Below, one piece after another: positions 1 through 5,834 of a stretch of DNA of 11,084 bases (its first letter is position 1; the number at the start of each line of letters is the position of its first letter). The notes under the pieces were generated by a model. That model saw only the letters and a list, made by a program, of their open reading frames with translations. It was not told the origin of the DNA and searched no databases. The stretch comes from Allopontixanthobacter sp041741895 (lineage in GTDB: Bacteria > Pseudomonadota > Alphaproteobacteria > Sphingomonadales > Sphingomonadaceae), in the NCBI GenBank assembly GCA_041741895.1, contig JBGSJO010000127.1:1-11084 (forward strand), written 5' to 3'. Made by a program: the position numbers and the translations under genes.

Positions 1-85
1 TGCCGCGGCCGCCCTGCATGCGGCCCGCCCGGCCGCGCAATGCCCGTTTGCGATCAGGCGTGGGGTCGGCGTTGCGGTCTGTCAT
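1..85 (-). CDS. N-terminal fragment of a gene running off the left edge (possibly RlmB-type rRNA methyltransferase)
   Basis: An ATG on the minus strand (bases 85-83) opens a frame that stays open to the window edge, giving 28 residues that begin MTDRNADPTPDRKRALRGRA. A GGAG Shine-Dalgarno sits 8 bases upstream of the ATG, which supports a real start. The fragment is rich in Arg and Gly and carries no catalytic motif. Arg/Gly-rich N-terminal tails of this kind are common in the SpoU-type 23S rRNA Gm2251 methyltransferase RlmB of sphingomonads, and from memory rlmB often lies next to tRNA-Tyr there, so RlmB is my best guess. The visible residues do not prove it. The gene is divergent from the tRNA. 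Confidence 0.5.
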   Translation of the reverse strand, partial: MTDRNADPTPDRKRALRGRAGRMQGGRG

Positions 86-130
86 AGTAGGAACTCCGTG
101 AAATGCTGCTTGTTGCCGGGCCATGCCAGT

Positions 131-170
131 CGCCCCATTGACAGGCAAGCGCCGCTTCGCCATTGGGGCG
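131..170. other. Inverted repeat upstream of tRNA-Tyr
   Basis: CGCCCCA (131-137) and TGGGGCG (164-170) form a perfect 7-bp inverted repeat. A smaller AAGC/GCTT stem is nested inside it. No T-run follows on either strand, so it is not a standard intrinsic terminator. It lies in the divergent gap between the left-edge gene and tRNA-Tyr, and its role is unknown. Confidence 0.3.
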
Positions 171-240
171 CCTCTCGGCCTGATGGCTCCGGAAACGGGG
201 CAGCCAAAACCGCGGTTAATTCCGTAACTGGCAAGCAAGT

Positions 241-326
241 GGACAGGTGGCCGAGTGGTTAAAGGCAGCAGACTGTAAATCTGCCCGCGTAAGCGTACGC
301 TGGTTCGAATCCAGCCCTGTCCACCA
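241..326 (+). tRNA. tRNA-Tyr (anticodon GUA)
   Basis: The gene folds into a complete class II cloverleaf. The acceptor stem GGACAGG (241-247) pairs with CCTGTCC (316-322), followed by discriminator A323 and an encoded CCA at 324-326. The anticodon stem GCAGA/TCTGC (268-272/280-284) carries a loop with GTA at 275-277, which reads Tyr codons. The 14-base variable region (285-298) forms its own CGC/GCG stem, as expected for bacterial tRNA-Tyr. The T arm is GCTGG-TTCGAAT-CCAGC (299-315). It stands alone, 88 bases before the condensing-enzyme gene. Confidence 0.97.
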
Positions 327-327
327 C

Positions 328-355
328 TTGCTTCAATGTTTCGCTCGTCGATACT
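328..355 (+). promoter_or_regulatory. Weak promoter candidate for the condensing-enzyme gene
   Basis: TTGCTT (328-333) and GATACT (350-355) are separated by 16 bases and resemble -35 and -10 elements at about four of six positions each. The site lies 60 bases before the ATG at 415 and just after the tRNA 3' end, so read-through from the tRNA promoter is an alternative source of transcription. This rests on consensus matching only. Confidence 0.22.
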
Positions 356-414
356 TAAGATCACAAATGTCCACAGGCCTTGCCCCCGGCAAGCTGTAAA
401 GATATTCCGCTGGC

Positions 415-1545
415 ATGAAACACACCAACCATCCAGTGATCTCCGCTACCGGCCTGTTTACCCCCAAGGAAAGCATTTCGAACGCGGAATTGGTCGCTAG
501 CTTCAATTCCTATGTCGCCTTGTTCAATCAGGAAAATGCGGCAGAAATCGCGAATGGCGAGATTGCGGCGCTTCAGCCCAGCTCGGTTGAATTTATCGAG
601 AAGGCCAGCGGTATCAAGGCGCGCCACGTAATGGCCAAGGAGCCGATACTCGATCCCGCAATCATGTCTCTGCGGTGGAAAGAGCGCGCCAATGACGAAT
701 TGTCGATGATGGCGGAAATTGGCGTGATCGCCGCCAAGCAGGCGCTGAACCGGGCAGGGCGCGATCCGGCCGATGTCGATGCGGTTCTGTGCGCTGCGTC
801 AAATATGGAACGCGCCTATCCGGCGCTGGCAATCGAAATCCAGCAGGCGCTGGGTATCGAAGGGTTTGCGTTCGATATGAATGTCGCCTGTTCATCTGCG
901 ACATTCGCAATCCAGACGGCGGCTGATTATGTCCGCTCCGGCAACGCGAAGTCGGTGTTGGTCGTAAGCCCTGAAATCACCAGCGGACATTTGAACTGGC
1001 GCGACCGGGACAGCCATTTCATCTTCGGTGATGTCGCGACCGCAGTGTTGGTGGAAAATGCTTCGATTGCACCCAGGGTGCACTGGGACATTCTCGGTAC
1101 AAAGCTGAAAACGGTGTTTTCCAATAATATCCGCAATAATTTCGGCTTTCTCAACCGGGCCGATCCGGACAATGCGAACACTGCCGACAAATTGTTTGTC
1201 CAGGAAGGCCGCAAGGTCTTCAAGGAAGTCGTCCCAATGGTTTCCAGCATGATCCTGGCGGAAGCTGACCGCCTGGAAATCGACCCCGGTGGCTTGCGTC
1301 GATTGTGGTTGCATCAGGCAAATGCCGGTATGAACCGTTTGATCGCGCACCGGGTGCTGGGTCATGACGCCGGAGCGGACGAAAGCCCGATGGTACTGGA
1401 TAGCTACGGCAATACCTCAAGCGCTGGCTCGATCATTGCATTCCATCTGCATAGCGATGATTTGCAGGCAGGGGACATCGGCCTGATATGCAGTTTCGGT
1501 GCGGGATATTCGGCCGGCACCGTGTTTGTCAAAAAAGTCGGCTGA
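415..1545 (+). CDS. 3-oxoacyl-ACP synthase III-type condensing enzyme (FabH-like thiolase fold)
   Basis: The 376-residue product has the complete KAS III catalytic triad in the expected order: Cys159 in the NVACSSATFAIQ motif, His300 in LHQAN and Asn333 in SYGNTSSAGS. It ends with FGAGYSAGTVFV, the glycine-rich C-terminal strand of this fold. Enzymes of this family condense an acyl-CoA (or acyl-ACP) with malonyl-ACP in the cytoplasm. At 376 residues it is longer than housekeeping FabH (about 320), with an extra stretch near residues 30-85. That places it with the longer KAS III paralogues, such as the Pseudomonas type that diverts medium-chain acyl-CoA into fatty acid synthesis, or secondary-metabolite KAS III. 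Neighbours usual for true fabH (plsX, ihfA) are absent, so I give no symbol. No strong Shine-Dalgarno precedes the ATG. Substrate is unknown. Confidence 0.9.
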   Translation: MKHTNHPVISATGLFTPKESISNAELVASFNSYVALFNQENAAEIANGEIAALQPSSVEFIEKASGIKARHVMAKEPILDPAIMSLRWKERANDELSMMAEIGVIAAKQALNRAGRDPADVDAVLCAASNMERAYPALAIEIQQALGIEGFAFDMNVACSSATFAIQTAADYVRSGNAKSVLVVSPEITSGHLNWRDRDSHFIFGDVATAVLVENASIAPRVHWDILGTKLKTVFSNNIRNNFGFLNRADPDNANTADKLFVQEGRKVFKEVVPMVSSMILAEADRLEIDPGGLRRLWLHQANAGMNRLIAHRVLGHDAGADESPMVLDSYGNTSSAGSIIAFHLHSDDLQAGDIGLICSFGAGYSAGTVFVKKVG

Positions 1546-1553
1546 CTGGTGGG

Positions 1554-1590
1554 AATGCTCCGCGATCAAGCGGGTCTAGTGAGCATTTTC
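1554..1590 (+). terminator. Terminator-like hairpin after the condensing-enzyme gene
   Basis: AATGCTC (1554-1560) pairs with GAGCATT (1581-1587), and a short CCGC/GCGG helix is nested in the loop. The 3' arm runs into a short T-rich stretch (ATTTTC). It begins 8 bases after the stop codon and would separate the condensing-enzyme gene from psd. The stem is modest and the T tract short, so termination may be partial. Confidence 0.42.
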
Positions 1591-1647
1591 AATGACAATA
1601 GAATGTGAACGCTTGTCGCAAACCGCCTCAACCCCTAGGTGTAACCT

Positions 1648-2400
1648 ATGGCTGGAGAACTTCTCGACAATAAAGGCCGGGGCGATGCAGCATGGCAATG
1701 GCCTGCTATCCACCCGGAAGGACGAAAATTTGGTCTGATTGCCGTTGCAGTCAGCTTGGTGTTTCTGCTCATTTTCGATTGGGAGTTGGTCGGCTGGCCC
1801 TTGCTGGCGCTGAGCGGCGGGGTCTTTGCATTTTTTCGCGATCCTGAGCGGGTGGTGCCGCAGAACGATGCCTACATCGTGTCCCCGGCCGATGGTCTGG
1901 TTTCCATGATTGCACAGGTTGATCCGCCTGCAGAACTGCAGGGGGACGATGGGACCGGCATGATCGGTTTGCCTGAGGGTAAGGTTACCAGAATATCGAT
2001 TTTCATGAGCGTGTTTGATGTCCATATCAATCGCGCACCGATCAGCGGCGCGGTGCGACGATTGATCTATATTCCCGGCAAGTTCATGAATGCAGATCTG
2101 GATAAGGCTAGCGAAGAGAACGAGCGGCAGCACATATTGATGGAACGCAGCGATGGCGTTGCGATCGGCTTCACCCAAATCGCGGGATTGATTGCGCGGC
2201 GTATCGTGCCGTTCGTCAAGCCCGGCGATATGGTGGCCGTGGGGCAGCGTGTCGGTCTGATCCGGTTTGGAAGCAGGGTTGACGTTTATTTGCCCGCAGA
2301 CACCGATGCCAAGGTGATGATCGGTCAAAAGATGGTCGCCGGGGAAACCATACTTGCCGAGATTGGTCGGCAGCAATTGTTGGAAGGTATCGCGCATTGA
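1648..2400 (+). CDS. psd: Phosphatidylserine decarboxylase proenzyme (short alphaproteobacterial type)
   Basis: Psd removes CO2 from phosphatidylserine to give phosphatidylethanolamine at the inner membrane. The 250-residue proenzyme has two hydrophobic stretches near residues 28-45 and 48-63, then the catalytic region. Asp82 in SPADG and His126 in DVHINR match the conserved Asp and His of the family. The self-cleavage site is Gly208-Ser209 in RFGSR, where Ser becomes the pyruvoyl group of a small alpha subunit of about 42 residues; the beta chain precedes it. The FGS context and the length match the short bacterial form rather than the longer E. coli enzyme with its LGST site. The ATG is preceded by AGGT at 1637-1640. 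The gene overlaps the start of pssA, so PS is made and decarboxylated by products of one transcript. Confidence 0.95.
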   Translation: MAGELLDNKGRGDAAWQWPAIHPEGRKFGLIAVAVSLVFLLIFDWELVGWPLLALSGGVFAFFRDPERVVPQNDAYIVSPADGLVSMIAQVDPPAELQGDDGTGMIGLPEGKVTRISIFMSVFDVHINRAPISGAVRRLIYIPGKFMNADLDKASEENERQHILMERSDGVAIGFTQIAGLIARRIVPFVKPGDMVAVGQRVGLIRFGSRVDVYLPADTDAKVMIGQKMVAGETILAEIGRQQLLEGIAH

Positions 2401-3242
2401 CCGATGATGCGCGGATTGGCCCCACGGCTGCCGAAGATGAATACCTGCAGGCCCGGCGCGGACCGAAAGGGCTGTCGCTGCGTGCCGTGGTGCCTAATGC
2501 GATCACGGCTGCCGCCTTGTGTTCCGGCCTGACCGGAATACGTTTCGCAATATCCGGCGATTGGCCAGAGGCGATTTATGCAGTGATCCTGGCTGGCGTG
2601 CTGGACGGGATCGATGGACGGATCGCCCGCCTGCTGAAGGCACAATCGCGGTTCGGAGCCGAGCTGGATAGCTTGGCCGATTCGCTGTCCTTCGGGATGG
2701 CTCCGGCATTGATCCTGTATCTGTGGACGCTGCAGGAGATCCCGCGGATCGGTTGGTTTGCATCACTTGCTTTCGCAATTTGCTGCGCCCTGCGGTTGGC
2801 GCGCTTCAATGCGCAGATCGATACGGATGAACAGCCCCATAAATCGGCCGGCTTTTTGACGGGTGTTCCGGCGCCGGTCGGGGCGGGGCTAGCGTTTCTT
2901 CCTTTTTACCTGTGGATGGCAACCGGCTATGAAGAATTTCGCAATCCGGTAGCGATGGCCATCTGGATGGCGTTGATTGCATTCCTGATGATTTCCAATG
3001 TCGCGACCCTTAGCTGGACTTCTATCAGGCCGCGCCGGAAGGTTCGGCTGGAGCTGATTGCGTTGGTTGGCATCGTGTTCGCGGCTTTGTTGCTGGAGCC
3101 ATGGTGGACGCTGGCATCGATTTCGGGCGTCTACATGGCACTAATGCCGTACGGCATGGTCAAATACGGCCGGATCAAGCGGCAACGGGCAGCGCAGTCG
3201 CTTTCCGGCGAACCATCGGGCTTAACACAGTTGCAGGGGTGA
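2397..3242 (+). CDS. pssA: CDP-diacylglycerol--serine O-phosphatidyltransferase (CDP-alcohol phosphatidyltransferase type)
   Basis: The 281-residue membrane enzyme transfers phosphatidyl from CDP-diacylglycerol to L-serine, producing the substrate of Psd. The CDP-alcohol phosphatidyltransferase signature DG-x2-AR-x8-G-x3-D-x3-D is intact: Asp73, Gly74, Ala77, Arg78, Gly87, Asp91 and Asp95. Several hydrophobic segments follow (roughly 100-112, 118-135, 157-175, 186-207 and 219-255), and the C-terminus is basic. It is unrelated to the phospholipase-D-like PssA of E. coli. I chose a TTG start at 2397, overlapping the psd stop, because GGAAGG lies 9 bases upstream and the first 30 codons give a plausible polar cytoplasmic tail; no ATG lies in frame before the conserved region. 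The overlap implies translational coupling to psd. Confidence 0.94.
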   Translation: MTDDARIGPTAAEDEYLQARRGPKGLSLRAVVPNAITAAALCSGLTGIRFAISGDWPEAIYAVILAGVLDGIDGRIARLLKAQSRFGAELDSLADSLSFGMAPALILYLWTLQEIPRIGWFASLAFAICCALRLARFNAQIDTDEQPHKSAGFLTGVPAPVGAGLAFLPFYLWMATGYEEFRNPVAMAIWMALIAFLMISNVATLSWTSIRPRRKVRLELIALVGIVFAALLLEPWWTLASISGVYMALMPYGMVKYGRIKRQRAAQSLSGEPSGLTQLQG

Positions 3243-3441
3243 CGTGCCGCATCCGGAATACAGGTTCTGCCTGCAGCCGTTCGAATTGTTCGATCGTGAA
3301 AATTATTGAATTGTACCGTTCCCCGCCGCGCGCGCTCAATTCGCGGTAAGCCCGCGCGCCTTTTATGGTGCTGCCGGTCAAAACAGCCACTGCAACGGCG
3401 GCTGCGATGGTGAACAAGTTGACAATCAGAAAACCCAGCAT
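3175..3441 (-). CDS. Small single-pass membrane protein of unknown function
   Basis: This 88-residue protein starts at ATG 3441-3439 with AAGG 8 bases upstream, which I prefer to an in-frame TTG at 3462. Residues 1 to about 28 (MLGFLIVNLFTIAAAVAVAV onward) form one strong hydrophobic helix. The rest is a basic, polar tail containing RAYRELSARGGERYNS and ending in APVAA-like small residues. I do not recognise a family. It is convergent with pssA and its last 68 bases overlap the pssA 3' end on the opposite strand. A proper start site, a clean membrane helix and its position in an otherwise empty gap argue that it is a real gene. The overlapping 3' portion could be shaped mainly by pssA coding constraints. 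Confidence 0.58.
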   Translation of the reverse strand: MLGFLIVNLFTIAAAVAVAVLTGSTIKGARAYRELSARGGERYNSIIFTIEQFERLQAEPVFRMRHVTPATVLSPMVRRKATALPVAA

Positions 3442-3497
3442 CGTGATAACCTTCAATTCCAATCCACAATCGGTATGGTAAAACTTGATTGACAGGC

Positions 3498-3506
3498 TGT
3501 GGATAA
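3498..3506 (-). promoter_or_regulatory. DnaA-box match upstream of rpsB
   Basis: The minus strand reads TTATCCACA, a perfect match to the strong DnaA-box consensus. It lies 306 bases before the rpsB start. Only one perfect copy is present here, so it is not an origin. It may be a regulatory DnaA site or a chance 9-mer. Confidence 0.33.
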
Positions 3507-3587
3507 CTGGTGGAGAAACTTGGCGCGGCGGTTTTGTTCCGCAGTAAAGCTAATGTTCCCTATTTGTTCCGCGCTGTCAAGCGCAAT

Positions 3588-3617
3588 TTGCGCCCGAATT
3601 CCCTCTTTATCGATATT
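3588..3617 (+). promoter_or_regulatory. Weak promoter candidate for rpsB-tsf
   Basis: TTGCGC (3588-3593) and GATATT (3612-3617) are 18 bases apart. The -10-like element lies within the CCCTCT/AGAGGG inverted repeat. A start near 3624 would give a leader of roughly 190 bases. The match is poor for a strongly expressed operon and other start sites are possible. Confidence 0.22.
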
Positions 3618-3811
3618 AGAGGGTGGCATTTTTGCAAACTGCCCGCTAAAGCGCCGCGTCCGCCAAGAAACCCTTCGAAAATTCGCGGGGTCGAAGCGGG
3701 CAAATTCACATGGAAAGCGCCAACATACCGGTGCCTGACGCGGGGAAAAAGGTTCGCCTTGGCCGCAACGGGTTCCAGCTTTCCAGAGGAACAACCGGAA
3801 GGAATTATCTT

Positions 3812-4561
3812 ATGGCGGCACCTACCGTCTCAATGCAGCAATTGATCGAGGCCGGATCGCATTTCGGCCACCAGACCCACCGCTGGAATCCGCGCATGAA
3901 GCCGTATATCTTCGGCGCCCGCAACGGTGTTCACATTATCGACCTGTCACAGACCGTGCCTCTGTTCGCACGCGCGCTTGATTTCGTCACTTCCACCGCG
4001 CGCGCAGGCGGCAAGGTCCTGTTCGTTGGTACCAAGCGCCAGGCGCAGGATCCGATTGCAGAAGCCGCGCGCCGTAGCGGCCAGCACTTCGTCAACCACC
4101 GCTGGCTGGGCGGGATGCTGACCAATTGGCAGACCATTTCCGGTTCGATCAAGCGTCTCAAGACGCTGGAAGAACAGCTGTCCGGCGAAGTCTCCGGCCT
4201 GACCAAGAAGGAAATCCTCCAGCTGACCCGCGAACGCGATAAGCTGGAAATGTCACTTGGCGGTATCCGCGACATGGGCGGCATTCCTGACGTGATGTTC
4301 GTGATCGACGCGAACAAGGAAGAACTCGCCATCAAGGAAGCTAACGTGCTTGGTATTCCCGTGGTCGCGATTCTCGACACCAATGTCGATCCCTCGGGCA
4401 TTTCCTTCCCGGTTCCGGGTAATGACGATGCCAGCCGTGCTGTGCGCCTGTATTGCGACGCGATTGCCGATGCGGTCATCGCGGGCAAGGGCGGTGCAGT
4501 TGTCGATTCCGGCGTCGATGTGGGCGAAATGGCTGAACCACCGGCGGAAGTCACCGCCTGA
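3812..4561 (+). CDS. rpsB: Small ribosomal subunit protein S2
   Basis: S2 is a late-assembling protein of the 30S subunit that sits near the mRNA exit and helps hold S1. The 249-residue product has the family's opening QQLIEAGSHFGHQTHRWNP (residues 9-27), the central HRWLGGMLTNWQTI block (96-109), a predicted coiled-coil arm near 113-150, and the second signature IPDVMFVIDANKEELAIKEA (158-177). The length is close to the E. coli protein, with a short acidic C-terminal tail. I chose the ATG at 3812 because GGAAGGA lies about 8 bases upstream and MAAPTVSMQQLIEAG matches the usual start. It is followed by tsf after 114 bases, the conserved bacterial arrangement. Confidence 0.98.
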   Translation: MAAPTVSMQQLIEAGSHFGHQTHRWNPRMKPYIFGARNGVHIIDLSQTVPLFARALDFVTSTARAGGKVLFVGTKRQAQDPIAEAARRSGQHFVNHRWLGGMLTNWQTISGSIKRLKTLEEQLSGEVSGLTKKEILQLTRERDKLEMSLGGIRDMGGIPDVMFVIDANKEELAIKEANVLGIPVVAILDTNVDPSGISFPVPGNDDASRAVRLYCDAIADAVIAGKGGAVVDSGVDVGEMAEPPAEVTA

Positions 4562-4610
4562 GAACGGCCCGGGTGCCGCAAGGAACCTGAACCGTCACAT
4601 TTGCGAATTA

Positions 4611-4648
4611 GGGCGCCGGACCAGTCACAAGCTGACGGTCCGGCGCTC
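4611..4648 (+). promoter_or_regulatory. Strong hairpin between rpsB and tsf (attenuator or processing signal)
   Basis: GCGCCGGACC (4613-4622) and GGTCCGGCGC (4637-4646) pair perfectly. Past a bulged A4623 the helix continues with GTCA (4624-4627) and TGAC (4633-4636) around a CAAGC loop, giving 14 base pairs plus possible end pairs. The T-run (4656-4659) comes about 8 bases after the stem, so it is not a textbook terminator. It ends just before the tsf ribosome-binding site AGAAGG. A partial terminator between rpsB and tsf is known in E. coli; an attenuator, an mRNA-stability element or a processing site are all possible here. Confidence 0.6.
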
Positions 4649-4675
4649 GAAATCATTTTAAGAAGGATACATCTG

Positions 4676-5602
4676 ATGGCTGCTTACACTGCCGCTGACG
4701 TAAAGGCCCTGCGCGACAAGACTGGCGCTGGCATGATGGATTGCAAGAAGGCACTGGACGACACCAATGGCGATGTCGAAGCCGCGGTTGACGCATTGCG
4801 CGCCAAGGGCCTGGCCGCTGCCCAGAAGAAATCGAGCCGCACCGCTGCCGAAGGGCTGGTCGGCGTTGCCGTTTCGGGAAACACCGGTGTTGCGGTCGAA
4901 GTAAACTCCGAAACCGATTTCGTGGCCAAGAACGACCAGTTCCAGGATTTCGTCCGAAAGACGACCGAAACCGCGCTGAACGTGGCCGGCGACGATGTCG
5001 ACGCGCTCAAGGCTGCTGCCTATCCCGGCGGTGGCACGGTGGCGGACAAGCTGACCGACAATGTCGCGACCATTGGTGAAAACCAGCAGGTTCGCCGGTT
5101 GAAGAGCGTTTCGGTAGGCAGCGGTATCGTGGTGCCTTACGTGCACAACGCCGCGGCAACCAACCTCGGCAAAATCGGCGTGCTTGTTGCGCTGGAAAGC
5201 GAAGCGGGTGCCGATGTCCTCGAACCGCTGGGCAAACAGTTGGCCATGCATATTGCGGCGGCATTTCCGCAGGCGCTGAATGCTGAGGGGCTCGACGCTG
5301 GCCTGATCGAACGCGAACGCGCAATCGCGGCGGAAAAGGCGGCCGAAAGCGGCAAGCCCGCCGAAGTGCAGGCCAAGATGGTCGATGGCGCGATCAAGAA
5401 ATTCGCCAAGGAAAACGCGCTGCTCAGCCAGGTGTTCGTGATGGATAACAAGACATCGATCGAAGACGTGGTTGCCAAGGCAGCCAAGGATGCCGGAACC
5501 GCAATCACCCTGACCGATTACGTCCGCTTCCAGCTGGGCGAAGGCATCGAGAAGGAAGAAAGCGACTTCGCGGCGGAGGTTGCCGCAGCCGTCAAGGGCT
5601 AA
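4676..5602 (+). CDS. tsf: Translation elongation factor Ts
   Basis: EF-Ts is the guanine-nucleotide exchange factor that releases GDP from EF-Tu in the cytoplasm. The 308-residue product has the N-terminal UBA-like domain (residues 1 to about 55, with the LRDKTGAGMMDCKKAL motif at 12-27) and the signature TDFVAKN at 80-86, whose Asp81 and Phe82 correspond to the residues that enter EF-Tu near the Mg-binding site. The core subdomains and a C-terminal module follow. Length is normal for proteobacteria. The ATG at 4676 has AGAAGG about 9 bases upstream. It is the second gene of the rpsB operon and is followed by a very strong hairpin. Confidence 0.98.
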   Translation: MAAYTAADVKALRDKTGAGMMDCKKALDDTNGDVEAAVDALRAKGLAAAQKKSSRTAAEGLVGVAVSGNTGVAVEVNSETDFVAKNDQFQDFVRKTTETALNVAGDDVDALKAAAYPGGGTVADKLTDNVATIGENQQVRRLKSVSVGSGIVVPYVHNAAATNLGKIGVLVALESEAGADVLEPLGKQLAMHIAAAFPQALNAEGLDAGLIERERAIAAEKAAESGKPAEVQAKMVDGAIKKFAKENALLSQVFVMDNKTSIEDVVAKAAKDAGTAITLTDYVRFQLGEGIEKEESDFAAEVAAAVKG

Positions 5603-5627
5603 GCCGCAGCAAACTCCTTACCGTAAT

Positions 5628-5669
5628 ACCAAACGGGCAGGGTGACAGGGGTCATCCTGCCCGTTTGGT
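5628..5669 (+). terminator. Very strong hairpin after tsf, probable operon terminator
   Basis: ACCAAACGGGCAGG (5628-5641) pairs perfectly with CCTGCCCGTTTGGT (5656-5669). After a G-T wobble the helix continues with TGAC/GTCA (5643-5646/5651-5654) around an AGGG loop, for about 19 pairs. It starts 25 bases after the tsf stop. There is no clear U tract after it, only TGTCCGGATTATT, so it may act as a terminator, as an mRNA 3'-end stabiliser, or be a repeat-derived palindrome. Its loop side carries the CAGGGTGACA motif that recurs downstream. Confidence 0.62.
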
Positions 5670-5795
5670 GTCCGGATTATTCAGCCGGCTGGAATGCAGA
5701 AAGCCGCACCTGGCCAGGGTGACACATCCAACATTTGCTGTCTGCAGCCAGAACCCGCGGCATTCTGCGGTTTTGATGGGGTCAGGGTGACACAT
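5638..5795 (+). repeat. Three dispersed copies of the CAGGGTGACA motif
   Basis: CAGGGTGACA occurs at 5638-5647, 5715-5724 and 5783-5792, all on the plus strand. The second and third copies extend to CAGGGTGACACAT. The third is embedded in GGGGTCAGGGTGACAC and forms a TCAGGG/CCCTGA stem (5782-5787/5801-5806). The first lies within the post-tsf hairpin. From memory, GGGTCA...GTGACAC phrases occur around REP-type repeats associated with Y1 (RAYT) transposases; no such transposase gene is present here. Confidence 0.55.
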
Positions 5796-5834
5796 TCGGT
5801 CCCTGAGAGAATAAAAATCCTGTAACGCCGCGCT

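Larger units (their letters stand above)
3442..3811 (+). other. Long rpsB leader / upstream region without a gene
   Basis: No credible coding sequence lies in this 370-base stretch on either strand; an in-frame ATG at 3710 would extend S2 by 34 unrelated residues and has no Shine-Dalgarno. The stretch holds a DnaA-box match (3498-3506), the palindrome GCGCAATTTGCGC (3581-3593), an inverted repeat CCCTCT/AGAGGG (3601-3606/3618-3623) followed by a short T-run, and a second one CTTCGA/TCGAAG (3673-3678/3691-3696). S2 autoregulates its own operon through the leader in E. coli; a similar role here is possible but unproven. Confidence 0.5.

Noticed and set aside
1576..2397. A long minus-strand frame (273 codons) antisense to psd
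   Set aside because: psd on the plus strand is certain, and the antisense product is rich in His, Gln and Asp with no family features, as expected for a shadow of a GC-rich gene.
3463..3506. A replication origin suggested by the DnaA-box match
   Set aside because: Only one perfect box is present, with no AT-rich unwinding region, no box cluster and no dnaA, dnaN or hemE-type origin neighbours.
3710..3811. A 34-residue N-terminal extension of S2 from an in-frame ATG at 3710
   Set aside because: There is no Shine-Dalgarno at 3710, the extra residues do not resemble S2, and the ATG at 3812 has GGAAGGA and the usual S2 beginning.
4601..4675. A 25-residue N-terminal extension of EF-Ts from an in-frame ATG at 4601
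   Set aside because: The extension covers the intercistronic hairpin and lacks a ribosome-binding site; the ATG at 4676 has AGAAGG and the conserved MAAYTAADVKALR start.
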